Shown piece by piece: positions 1-7,713 of a DNA stretch of 64,000 bases (the first letter of the stretch is position 1; every line of letters starts with the position of its first letter). This DNA is from Caldithrix sp. (GTDB lineage Bacteria > Zhuqueibacterota > Zhuqueibacteria > Thermofontimicrobiales > Sulfurfontimicrobiaceae): positions 124,001 to 188,000 of the forward strand of contig DYKB01000002.1 of NCBI GenBank assembly GCA_020722815.1, given 5' to 3'. Both the position numbers and the translations under genes were made by a program. The notes beneath the pieces were generated by a model. It was not told where the DNA came from and searched no databases. It was given only the letters and a program-made list of their open reading frames with translations.

Positions 1-660
1 GTTTAAATAGCTGACAATTTGCGAATAGGTATTAGTTTTGGAACGGACTTCATAGTATAAATTGGGACGATTAAAACTGGCGATGAAAATTGGCGGTTGA
101 CTGAGTCTTAACTGTTCAACAATATCAGTTTGCACCCGTGGCGTAGCTGTTGCTGTGAGAGCAATCACCGGAATTTCACTAAAAAGCGTTTTTAATGCCT
201 GAAGTTGTCGATATTCCGGCCGAAAATCGTGTCCCCATTCAGAGATGCAATGCGCTTCATCTACTGCAAATAATTTTACCGGGAAATTGCTGAGAAAATT
301 TAGAAAATTGGGTAACATCAGGCGTTCAGGCGCCAGATAAAGCAATTTCAATTTTCCAGCACTTAGACTCGCTTTAACCGATTGAACTTCATCCGGTCTG
401 AGACTGCTATTCCAGCAAGCGGCCGCAATCCCATAAGTTCTGAGACTATCGACCTGGTCTTTCATCAACGAGATGAGCGGTGAAATGACCACAGTCAGTC
501 CGTCCAGCATGATTGCCGGCAATTGATAACAAAGTGATTTCCCACCCCCCGTCGGCATAACCACCAGCACATCCTTCTTTGCCATTACGGATTCAATGAT
601 CTCTTGCTGGAGTGGCCGAAATTCTGTGTAGCCGAAATATTTTTTTAAGAGTTGATGCAT
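1..660 (-). CDS. recQ: ATP-dependent DNA helicase RecQ (N-terminal part, cut by window edge)
   Basis: Reading the minus strand from the ATG at 660 gives 220 open codons that run off the left edge. The protein starts MHQLLKKYFGYTEFRPLQQE, the usual RecQ Q-motif region. Walker A is TGGGKSLCYQLP near residues 37-48, the DEAH box is DEAHCISEWGHDFRP, and helicase motif III is LTATATP. RecQ is a superfamily 2 3'-5' DNA helicase that acts in recombination repair and fork restart. Only the first RecA-like lobe is visible, so the RecQ-Ct zinc and HRDC domains cannot be checked. No upstream partner gene is seen; the next gene on this strand begins at 1298 and is unrelated. Confidence 0.93.
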   Translation of the reverse strand, partial: MHQLLKKYFGYTEFRPLQQEIIESVMAKKDVLVVMPTGGGKSLCYQLPAIMLDGLTVVISPLISLMKDQVDSLRTYGIAAACWNSSLRPDEVQSVKASLSAGKLKLLYLAPERLMLPNFLNFLSNFPVKLFAVDEAHCISEWGHDFRPEYRQLQALKTLFSEIPVIALTATATPRVQTDIVEQLRLSQPPIFIASFNRPNLYYEVRSKTNTYSQIVSYLN

Positions 661-712
661 AGGTTTATGAAATTGATGTTCTGAATTTTGATTGACGAAA
701 TTTATTAAAACT

Positions 713-770
713 GGGATACGTAATGCGTGCTACGTGATACGTAAAGCCACTTACGCATCATGCATTACAC
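713..770. repeat. Short GATACGTAA-containing repeat
   Basis: The gap between recQ and the acetyltransferase holds two direct copies of GATACGTAA (715-723 and 736-744). An inverted near-copy, TTACGCATCA, lies at 751-760. It looks like a small dispersed palindromic repeat and reaches the 3' end of the acetyltransferase gene. Confidence 0.35.
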
Positions 771-1298
771 TCTTGATGAGAAAACCATCATCTCCAACGT
801 CTTTTCAATTTGTTTCCAGATAGATTTATCTTTTTCCTCATAGATTATTGGTTTAAAACCAAATTTCAAATAAAGCTGAATTGCTGCAATCCGCCCACTT
901 GAAGTTGATAAATAAGCGCGGGGATGCCCCAATTCTGCCATCCGTTTCAGCGTCATGCTCATCAGCGGTTTAGCCAGGCCCTTTCCCTGAAATTCAGGAA
1001 TAATCGCTACCCAGTGAACCCGTCCGATAGATTGGCCATGATAATCATCATTAAACCAGGCCGTTGAAGTGCCAATGGCCTGCTTATTCTGCCCCATTAT
1101 AAATACCTGTCGTTGTTGGAGCAGTTCCAAAGGGTTGAATTGTTCGTGGTAAAGTTTCAGATCCATGGCGGGGATATATTTTTCGGCTAATGCATGTATA
1201 TCAAGCCATAATTTTTCATTACCTGGTTCATACCATTTGAAATAGAAATTTTCGGGTAAATCATAATGGGGGATCGCTTTGAGCGTTTCTAAAATCAT
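765..1298 (-). CDS. GNAT-family N-acetyltransferase
   Basis: A 177-residue protein of GNAT size. The acetyl-CoA binding motif A is visible as VAIIPEFQGKGLAKPLMS (Q-x-x-G-x-G/A type), and the C-terminal part has the usual AIQLYLKFGFKP motif B. GNAT enzymes move an acetyl group from acetyl-CoA to an amine; the substrate cannot be told from sequence. No signal peptide, so cytoplasmic. It is read toward recQ with a gap of about 100 bp that carries a short repeat, so co-transcription is possible but not shown. Confidence 0.85.
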   Translation of the reverse strand: MILETLKAIPHYDLPENFYFKWYEPGNEKLWLDIHALAEKYIPAMDLKLYHEQFNPLELLQQRQVFIMGQNKQAIGTSTAWFNDDYHGQSIGRVHWVAIIPEFQGKGLAKPLMSMTLKRMAELGHPRAYLSTSSGRIAAIQLYLKFGFKPIIYEEKDKSIWKQIEKTLEMMVFSSRV

Positions 1299-1480
1299 TT
1301 CTACTGGTATATTTTTTTTTGATTATATCCATTATGCGTGCCTTTTAATTTAATGATATTATGTAACATACAAATTTAAGTCCTGATTTGCAATGTCTTT
1401 TTTTTTAAGCGGAAATATTTTTAGGTCATCTGATAAAATTTTCTTGATTATTTATTAAAATAAAGCTATATTATCGCTTT

Positions 1481-1495
1481 ACGAAAACGATTTAG
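1481..1495 (-). promoter_or_regulatory. Candidate LacI-family operator 1
   Basis: ACGAAAACGATTTAG, which on the minus strand reads CTAAATCGTTTTCGT. It differs at one base from the site at 1634-1648 and contains the AAA-N-CG-N-TTT core typical of LacI-family operators with a central CG. It lies 80 bp upstream of the candidate promoter for the mannosidase gene. No regulator gene is in the window. Confidence 0.45.
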
Positions 1496-1561
1496 TGCTT
1501 TATCAGGTAACCTGAATGTTAATAATTTGTAATAATAGTGAAAAAATTGGATGTTTTGAGG

Positions 1562-1589
1562 TTGACTTCCATAGAAATGGCTTTAATTT
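1562..1589 (+). promoter_or_regulatory. Candidate sigma-70-type promoter for the mannosidase unit
   Basis: TTGACT at 1562-1567, a 16-bp spacer, then TAATTT at 1584-1589. It lies between the two matching operator candidates, with the downstream operator 45 bp after the -10 box, where a bound repressor could block transcription. Confidence 0.35.
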
Positions 1590-1633
1590 AATCATTAAAA
1601 GGGCAAATTGGGGTAACTTATGGTAAAAATTAC

Positions 1634-1648
1634 CTAAACCGTTTTCGT
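1634..1648 (+). promoter_or_regulatory. Candidate LacI-family operator 2
   Basis: CTAAACCGTTTTCGT, matching the minus-strand reading of 1481-1495 at 14 of 15 positions, again with an AAA-N-CG-N-TTT core. Centre-to-centre distance to site 1 is 153 bp, compatible with looping. It sits about 300 bp before the mannosidase start codon. Confidence 0.45.
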
Positions 1649-1777
1649 TAATTGTACCTTGAGAAACTTTTCAATCCTGAAAATTGGTGTGGAAGCTTTT
1701 GTGCGCAATTTCAGTTCTCTTCAAGTTTTTATATACTCAGGCCGAAATGGTTTTCGGATATTATTATCATCTAAAAG

Positions 1778-1839
1778 CCCTCACCTTAACCCTTTCCCGG
1801 AGGGAGAGGGAATAGCTACGTTCCCTCGGGGGGGAGGGC
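1778..1839. repeat. GGGAGAGGGAATAGCTACG-type palindromic repeat, copy 1
   Basis: A C-rich arm (CCCTCACCTTAACCC), the core GGGAGAGGGAATAGCTACG and a G-rich arm. The same core recurs near 14540, 45710 (minus strand) and 54710. It is the only other recognisable content of the 645-bp gap 1299-1944 apart from the operator and promoter candidates. The short open frame over it is not a gene. Confidence 0.7.
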
Positions 1840-1944
1840 AATAAAAACCTAAAAAAACTTCGGCTTTAATATATCCAAATGGCCATGAGCTAATTCGGTT
1901 GAAATACAAAATATCTGTTTAAATGCCAGGAAACCAAAAATCTT

Positions 1945-4467
1945 ATGGAAATTCAAAAAATAGCAATAGAAATTAATCAAAATTGGCAATTTCGTCAGGT
2001 TAACACTGAAAAATGGCATTCGGCGTCAGTTCCGGGAAATGTGCATACGGATTTAATGCAATGTGGTCTCATCGACGATCCTTTTTATCGAATGAATGAA
2101 CTGGATGTTCAGTGGATTGATAAAGTTGATTGGGAATATCGGGTTCAATTTGAAATTGATGAAAAGCTGAATTATTATGATCAGCTAGATCTGGTATTTG
2201 AAGGTCTGGATACGTACGCCACAGTTTATCTGAATGAATCTGTTATTTTAAACGCTGATAATATGTTTCGCGAATGGCGGGTAGATGTTAAATCAGTACT
2301 TGAAGTTGGCACCAATACACTGCGAATTTACTTCCATTCACCAATCACGAAAGATTTGCCGAAATTAATCAATCTGGGATATGATTTACCAGCCGTGAGT
2401 GATCAATCCATTGCAGGTGGACTTGGTAATAAAAGACTAAGCATTTTCGCCCGAAAAGCTGGTTATCATTACGGCTGGGATTGGGGCCCCCGTTTCATTA
2501 CTTCCGGAATCTGGCGATCAGTCATTTTGGAAGCCTGGAATACCGCCCGAATCGAAAGCCTCCACCTCATTACTCAGGAAGTTACCACTGACATCGCCAG
2601 AATTCAGGCTATTTTTGAAATTCAGGCGCAACAGGCAACCAATGCCGATTTGTGCCTCGAAGTAAATAATGTGCCGCATCTTAAAAAATCCGTGCAACTC
2701 GAAGCCGGTTTCAATAAAATTGAAATTCCATTTGAAATTAAAGACCCGCAACTTTGGTGGACCAATGGAATCGGTGAATCCTGTTTATATTTGATTAAAG
2801 GAAAACTTGAAGTCGATTCGTTTTTGCTCGATATTGTTGAACAAAAGTTTGGTATCCGAACATTACGGGTGGTTCAGGAGAAAGATCAAAGGGGCACAAG
2901 TTTTTATCTTGAATTAAATGGCGTTCCGATTTTTGCTAAAGGTGCCAATTATATTCCGAATGACAATTTTTTGTCAAGGGTCACGGCTGAAAAGTACCGG
3001 CATATTGTCAAATCGGCGGCAAACGCAAATATGAACATGCTCCGTGTCTGGGGTGGTGGCATTTACGAAAACGATCTTTTCTACGACCTGTGTGATGAAT
3101 ATGGCATTCTCATCTGGCAGGATTTCATGTTTGCCTGTGCCATGTATCCTGCGGATCATGCATTTATCGCGAATGTTAAACAGGAAGCAATTCAGCAGGT
3201 AAAACGCCTGAGAAATCATCCCTGTCTGGCACTCTGGTGCGGGAATAATGAAATCGACATGGGCTGGTCTCATGAGCTCGGTGATCCATGGGGTTGGAAA
3301 AAGAATTTTACGCCAGAACAAATTCAATTTTTGTGGAATGAATATCAGCGCCTGTTTCATCAGATCCTGCCTGAACTGGTAGCTCAATATGCGCCTGGTA
3401 CTTTTTACTGGCCATCCTCACCACAAGCTGGCTTGGATGAACGTTCCACCTATCAATCCACCTCGGGCGATATGCATTACTGGGGCGTTTGGCATGGCTT
3501 ACATCCTTTCGAGGATTTCAAGAAATATATTGGCCGCTTTATCAGTGAATATGGCTTTCAATCCTTTCCGGAATTAAAATCTGTGAAGGCATATACCATT
3601 CCTGATGATTGGGATATTTATTCGGACGTAATGAAATCGCATCAGCGAAGTCCTGTTGGCAACCAGCGGATTAAAAATTATATGGAACAATATTATCAGG
3701 TGCCGGATTCATTTGCGAACTTCCTTTATGTGGGACAGGTTTTGCAAGCTGAAGGCATTAAATATGCTATTGAAGCGCACCGTCGCCAAAAGCCATATTG
3801 CATGGGATCGCTGTACTGGCAAATTAATGATTGCTGGCCTGTGGCATCCTGGTCGAGTATTGATTATTTTGGTCGCTGGAAAGCCCTGCACTATTTTGCT
3901 AAAAAAGCTTTTGCTGATATTTTGGTCTCACCAACAATTGACAATGGATTATTGCAGATATTTGTGATTTCTGACAAATTGGCACCAGCCACTGCGCATT
4001 TAAAATTAAAACTAATGGACTTTTGGGGTAACCAGCAATGGGAAAAAAATATCCCGATTGAAATTCCCGCTAACTCAGCTTCCAGCTATTTTAAAATTGA
4101 ACTTTCCGAACTTTTGAAAAATCAAAAAGCGAGTGAAGTCGCCCTTAAAGTATTACTTCAAGCTAACGCGCAAATTCTGTCGCAAAATCATCTTTACTTT
4201 TCGCTTGCCAAAAATTTAAATTTACCAGAACCGGATTATCAATATGAAGTTGCCGACTATCCATCAGGATATAAAATCAAATTGAAGGCAAAATGCCTGC
4301 TTAAAAATGTTTATCTTCAGATGGATGAATTTGAAGGATTTTTCTCTGATAACTATTTTGATTTATTTCCAGATGAGCAGGTTATTATTGATTATTTTAT
4401 GCAACAAAAAGTTGACAATTTCGCTGATAAGTTGAGAATACTCACATTAAAAGGGACTTACCGTTGA
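1945..4467 (+). CDS. Beta-mannosidase, glycoside hydrolase family 2
   Basis: An 840-residue GH2 enzyme that removes terminal beta-mannose from mannan or N-glycan oligosaccharides. The N-terminal sugar-binding domain has the mannosidase pattern (VPGNVHTDLM near 29-38; GWDWGPRF near 177-184), followed by the immunoglobulin-like domain and the barrel. The acid/base Glu436 lies in WCGNNEIDMGW and the nucleophile Glu535 in FISEYGFQSFPE, both as expected for the family. No signal peptide is seen, so it is likely cytoplasmic and acts on imported oligosaccharides. The ATG at 1945 begins the conserved N-terminus. It precedes the GH130 phosphorylase by 215 bp, which fits a shared mannan pathway, and two LacI-type operator candidates lie upstream. 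Length is normal for the family. Confidence 0.93.
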   Translation: MEIQKIAIEINQNWQFRQVNTEKWHSASVPGNVHTDLMQCGLIDDPFYRMNELDVQWIDKVDWEYRVQFEIDEKLNYYDQLDLVFEGLDTYATVYLNESVILNADNMFREWRVDVKSVLEVGTNTLRIYFHSPITKDLPKLINLGYDLPAVSDQSIAGGLGNKRLSIFARKAGYHYGWDWGPRFITSGIWRSVILEAWNTARIESLHLITQEVTTDIARIQAIFEIQAQQATNADLCLEVNNVPHLKKSVQLEAGFNKIEIPFEIKDPQLWWTNGIGESCLYLIKGKLEVDSFLLDIVEQKFGIRTLRVVQEKDQRGTSFYLELNGVPIFAKGANYIPNDNFLSRVTAEKYRHIVKSAANANMNMLRVWGGGIYENDLFYDLCDEYGILIWQDFMFACAMYPADHAFIANVKQEAIQQVKRLRNHPCLALWCGNNEIDMGWSHELGDPWGWKKNFTPEQIQFLWNEYQRLFHQILPELVAQYAPGTFYWPSSPQAGLDERSTYQSTSGDMHYWGVWHGLHPFEDFKKYIGRFISEYGFQSFPELKSVKAYTIPDDWDIYSDVMKSHQRSPVGNQRIKNYMEQYYQVPDSFANFLYVGQVLQAEGIKYAIEAHRRQKPYCMGSLYWQINDCWPVASWSSIDYFGRWKALHYFAKKAFADILVSPTIDNGLLQIFVISDKLAPATAHLKLKLMDFWGNQQWEKNIPIEIPANSASSYFKIELSELLKNQKASEVALKVLLQANAQILSQNHLYFSLAKNLNLPEPDYQYEVADYPSGYKIKLKAKCLLKNVYLQMDEFEGFFSDNYFDLFPDEQVIIDYFMQQKVDNFADKLRILTLKGTYR

Positions 4468-4682
4468 CTTTAGCAATCAAATTTATGTGCCCACTCTAAA
4501 AGGATATCGACCTGTCATCTGGGCGAAGCAAAGAATCTCCTGACTCAGATTTTTCATTCTGTTTCACGCCGTTCAGATTCACAGGAATAACCTTCCCGGA
4601 GTTGAATCTTTAATTGATCATCCAACATTGAACCTAAATATTGTGTAGAAAACAAAATTCAGCTAAATTAGGGAGTAACGTT

Positions 4683-5678
4683 ATGTCAAAAAAACAGACA
4701 ATTCTTGGAAATGCCCTGACTAATCTTCCTTGGGAAGACAAGCCCGCAGGATACCCCGAAGTTGTATGGCGGTATAGCAAAAATCCGGTCATTGATATTA
4801 ATCCCATCCCTTGCGCACAAGGGATCTACAATAGTGCCATGGTTCCTTATAATGGGGAGTTTGTTGGTATTTTTCGAGCGGATTATAAATCCGGAATGCC
4901 CCATCTTCATTTTGGAAGAAGTAAAGACGGTTTTAAAATCGAGATCGAACATGATCCAATCAAACTGATTACGGATGACGCTGAGCTGGGAAAATTTTAT
5001 TATCAATATGATCCCCGCGTCTGTAAAGTCGAGGATACCTATTATATCACCTGGTGCAATGGCTATCATGGACCGACCATTGGAATCGCCCGCACTGATG
5101 ATTTTAAAAAATTTTATCAGATGGAAAATGCATTCTTACCATTTAATCGCAATGGCGTTCTTTTTCCCCGAAAAGTTAATGGCATGTATCTGATGCTTAG
5201 CCGTCCCAGTGATGATGGCCATACACCTTTTGGGGATATTTATATCAGTGAAAGTCCGGATATGATCCACTGGGGGAAACATCGTTTTGTGATGGGACGC
5301 GGGGGGCAGTGGTGGCAGGGAACGAAAATTGGTGCTGGTCCAAATCCCATCGAAACCACCGAAGGTTGGCTGTTGATTTATCATGGCGTGCTAAATACCT
5401 GCAATGGTTTTGTGTATAATATGGGTGCCGCTATTCTGGACATCGATCAACCCTGGAAAGTACGTTATCGGACAAATCGCTACTTACTGGCGCCGGAAAT
5501 GCCTTATGAGATGATCGGCAAGGTTCCGAACGTCGTTTTCCCCTGTGCTGCGATCTTCGACGCACCCACTGGAAGAATTGCAATTTATTACGGTGGTGCA
5601 GATACCTATACCTGCCTTGCTTTTACTCAGGTTGATGAATTGATTGATTTTATAAAAAAGAATTCTGAAGTTTTTTAA
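4683..5678 (+). CDS. GH130 beta-mannoside phosphorylase
   Basis: A 331-residue five-bladed propeller enzyme of family GH130, which splits beta-1,4-mannosyl linkages with phosphate to give mannose 1-phosphate. Family landmarks: GIYNSAMVPYNGEFVGIFR near 47-65, the YDPRV segment with the catalytic Asp110, GAGPNPIETTEGWLLIYHGV near 217-236, and YYGGADT near 302-308. The ATG at 4683 is chosen because GGGAG lies just upstream and the family N-terminus begins here; an in-frame ATG at 4641 would add 14 unlikely residues. No signal peptide. With the upstream mannosidase it would take apart imported manno-oligosaccharides while saving one ATP equivalent. Whether the preferred acceptor is mannose, glucose or GlcNAc cannot be decided here. 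Confidence 0.92.
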   Translation: MSKKQTILGNALTNLPWEDKPAGYPEVVWRYSKNPVIDINPIPCAQGIYNSAMVPYNGEFVGIFRADYKSGMPHLHFGRSKDGFKIEIEHDPIKLITDDAELGKFYYQYDPRVCKVEDTYYITWCNGYHGPTIGIARTDDFKKFYQMENAFLPFNRNGVLFPRKVNGMYLMLSRPSDDGHTPFGDIYISESPDMIHWGKHRFVMGRGGQWWQGTKIGAGPNPIETTEGWLLIYHGVLNTCNGFVYNMGAAILDIDQPWKVRYRTNRYLLAPEMPYEMIGKVPNVVFPCAAIFDAPTGRIAIYYGGADTYTCLAFTQVDELIDFIKKNSEVF

Positions 5679-5706
5679 TTTAAGTCACTTAAAATAATTT
5701 TTAAAG

Positions 5707-5737
5707 CGCCCGGCAATTTCTGTCGGGCGTTTTTTTT
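5707..5737 (+). terminator. Rho-independent terminator after the GH130 gene
   Basis: Stem CGCCCG (5707-5712) with CGGGCG (5724-5729), an 11-nt loop and a run of eight T. It lies 28 bp after the GH130 stop codon and closes the mannan unit. Confidence 0.85.
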
Positions 5738-5779
5738 GAATTAAATTCATATTCTTGTTAAATTTTGTGAAGTTATCTC

Positions 5780-5808
5780 TTGATTTATTTATCGAAAAAT
5801 AATATATT
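5780..5808 (+). promoter_or_regulatory. Candidate promoter for the TPR protein gene
   Basis: TTGATT at 5780-5785, a 17-bp spacer and TATATT at 5803-5808, 59 bp before the GTG start at 5868. Confidence 0.5.
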
Positions 5809-5867
5809 TTTTCCATGCCTGGAATAGACGGACTAAACAAATCGAATATTATCCGAAGGAGGAAAAA

Positions 5868-6845
5868 GTGGTACGTGTTTGGGCAGGTTTCATCTTATTC
5901 TTGTTTTTCACTTTTTTGTTAATAGCTGGTGATAATCTGGAAAAATTTACCGATTGTCCGGAATTAAAAGATAAAAATAAAGCCGATGAACTGTTTATTG
6001 CTTTTGAGGAACTTGCGGAAGACAGTCTGAGATTTTTTCTGGTTGGAAAATCGGGTTCCGGAAACATCCTCTGGAAAGTGCAATTTCCACTGGAAGATGA
6101 AAATATCAATTTAGCCAAATTAACAGTTGAATGTACCGCATCGGAAATTACTCTGTCATCACAATTTCCATTTTCCGCCGCGGAAGTCTGGCAAAAATTT
6201 GAATGGAAAAATGGGACCTTGACTTTATTGGATTCAGGATCCGGTGATCCCGCTGAAGAAGCTGTCCGTGGGGCGATTAATCGCGCACTTGATGGGGAAG
6301 GGGTTGAGGTCAGTGACGGCATTATGTATCCCGACCGATATATCGATGGTGAGCGATTAAAAAAAGCCATTCAGGACGGGCATCAGCAGGCACTTGAGCT
6401 GTATCAGCAAAAAAATCTTAAAAAAGCCATTAAAATATTGGGTGATGTTCTTGAAGTTACGGTTAAATTAGCTGAAAATGTAACCTTTGTTGAAAAAGAA
6501 GATTCCAATCCCTATATTTATTGGGCTGATCTCTGGCTGCGAGCGGATATTCAGCGGAATGATTATATTGACGCTTTGAATGATTTTGGCTTTTTTCTGC
6601 AGGAGGATAAACAAATTGATAAATCGATTGAAGTGTTTGAAGCCGTGCTCTTATTCGTTCCAGATCGTGTCGTCACTCATTTGAATATCGCTGATGCCTA
6701 TTTTGAAAAAGCCAATCTCCAGAACCCGCCGGATAGTCAATTGGTACAAAAAGCCAGTGAACACTACCGGAAATATAAAGAGATGATGCAAAAACAGAAT
6801 AAAGCAAAGCGGATTCCGGCACGAGTAAATCAACGCATCCAATAA
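5868..6845 (+). CDS. Exported protein with TPR-like C-terminal half, function unknown
   Basis: A 325-residue protein. The start is GTG at 5868, set by a strong AAGGAGGA site just upstream. The first 20 residues (RVWAGFILFLFFTFLLIAG) form a signal peptide or membrane anchor. Residues about 25-150 are a mixed region I do not recognise. From about residue 165 the helices have TPR character (ALELYQQKNLKKAIKILGDV; SIEVFEAVLLFVPDRVVTHL; NIADAYFEKANL), suggesting two to three TPR units that hold a partner protein in the envelope. It has its own promoter candidate and sits between a terminator and a gene on the other strand, so it appears to be a single-gene unit. No enzyme motif seen. Confidence 0.75.
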   Translation: MVRVWAGFILFLFFTFLLIAGDNLEKFTDCPELKDKNKADELFIAFEELAEDSLRFFLVGKSGSGNILWKVQFPLEDENINLAKLTVECTASEITLSSQFPFSAAEVWQKFEWKNGTLTLLDSGSGDPAEEAVRGAINRALDGEGVEVSDGIMYPDRYIDGERLKKAIQDGHQQALELYQQKNLKKAIKILGDVLEVTVKLAENVTFVEKEDSNPYIYWADLWLRADIQRNDYIDALNDFGFFLQEDKQIDKSIEVFEAVLLFVPDRVVTHLNIADAYFEKANLQNPPDSQLVQKASEHYRKYKEMMQKQNKAKRIPARVNQRIQ

Positions 6846-6996
6846 AGCGGCTATTTCCCGATCTTTTGTCAGGTTGACATCCTGAATCAAATCCTTATGG
6901 CTTATTTTGAACTACTCATAAAAATAAGTCACCAGGTGTTAAGGAAGTTACGGCATTGTATCGTTTTGACGAGACGGCCATGTAGAATGAGATGAA

Positions 6997-7509
6997 TTAT
7001 ACATTTTTTAAAAATAGTGCCATTAGATGTATATCCTCAAATTTACCATCCAGAAAACGCGCTTTTTGCTTTAGACCTTCAGATATAAATCCAAATTTCT
7101 GGTAGAGATTCACCACCGGAACATTGGATGCATAAACTTCCAGTTCAATTTTAATCAATCCGCGCACTTTTGCTTCGGCAATGGCGCTTTCCATGAGCAT
7201 TTTCCCGATGCCCTGACCCCGATATTCTTTTATGATTCCCATACCCAATCGACCGCAATGCTCGAAACCAGGAAACGGTGTCCGCAGGATATCGCACCAG
7301 CCAACAACTCGATCCAGTGGATCACAGGCCACCAACTGAATTTCATTGTCCTGAATGACTTTTAAAACAAATTCACGGACAGCAGCTAATGGGGGTGCCT
7401 GCAGGAACATGATGTACTTACGCTCCCGTGCAACAGCATCCAGCGCGTGATGATAACTGGCGATTAAATTTTCTGAAATTGGTACAATTTGAATTTTTTG
7501 TTCCATCAT
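6997..7509 (-). CDS. GNAT-family N-acetyltransferase
   Basis: A 170-residue GNAT protein. Motif A is GMGIIKEYRGQGIGKMLM (R/Q-x-x-G-x-G/A), followed by ELEVYASNVPVVNLYQKFGF, the usual motif B with the Asn and the aromatic pair. This layout is close to RimI- or Rv-type small-molecule or peptide acetylases, but the substrate cannot be named. Two adjacent Met codons give alternative starts at 7509 or 7506. It is convergent with the TPR gene and unrelated in sequence detail to the GNAT at 765-1298. Confidence 0.85.
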   Translation of the reverse strand: MMEQKIQIVPISENLIASYHHALDAVARERKYIMFLQAPPLAAVREFVLKVIQDNEIQLVACDPLDRVVGWCDILRTPFPGFEHCGRLGMGIIKEYRGQGIGKMLMESAIAEAKVRGLIKIELEVYASNVPVVNLYQKFGFISEGLKQKARFLDGKFEDIHLMALFLKNV

Positions 7510-7652
7510 AATTTTCGTTCTGGATTAGTTTATGCATTTGTAAAAGCTACCGGGAATTAAAAAATAGGCCAATAATAACCTGGCGAAGGTCAATATTATT
7601 TAAAAACCTTCGCAAGGTTCGTTTGCGGATAGCCGCCACTTATTTAAATATT

Positions 7653-7690
7653 AAAAAAAAGCCGCTCACTTCAATTAAAAATGAGCGGCT
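7653..7690 (-). terminator. Rho-independent terminator after the tricorn gene
   Basis: On the minus strand, stem AGCCGCTCA (7690-7682) pairs with TGAGCGGCT (7668-7660) and is followed by a run of T (7660-7653). It is 23 bp past the tricorn gene's stop codon. Confidence 0.88.
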
Positions 7691-7713
7691 GTATCATTAT
7701 TAATTACAACAGA

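Noticed and set aside
1659-1844. Open frame of 61 codons in the gap before the mannosidase
   Set aside because: It spans the dispersed palindromic repeat, has no ribosome site and its translation is not protein-like.
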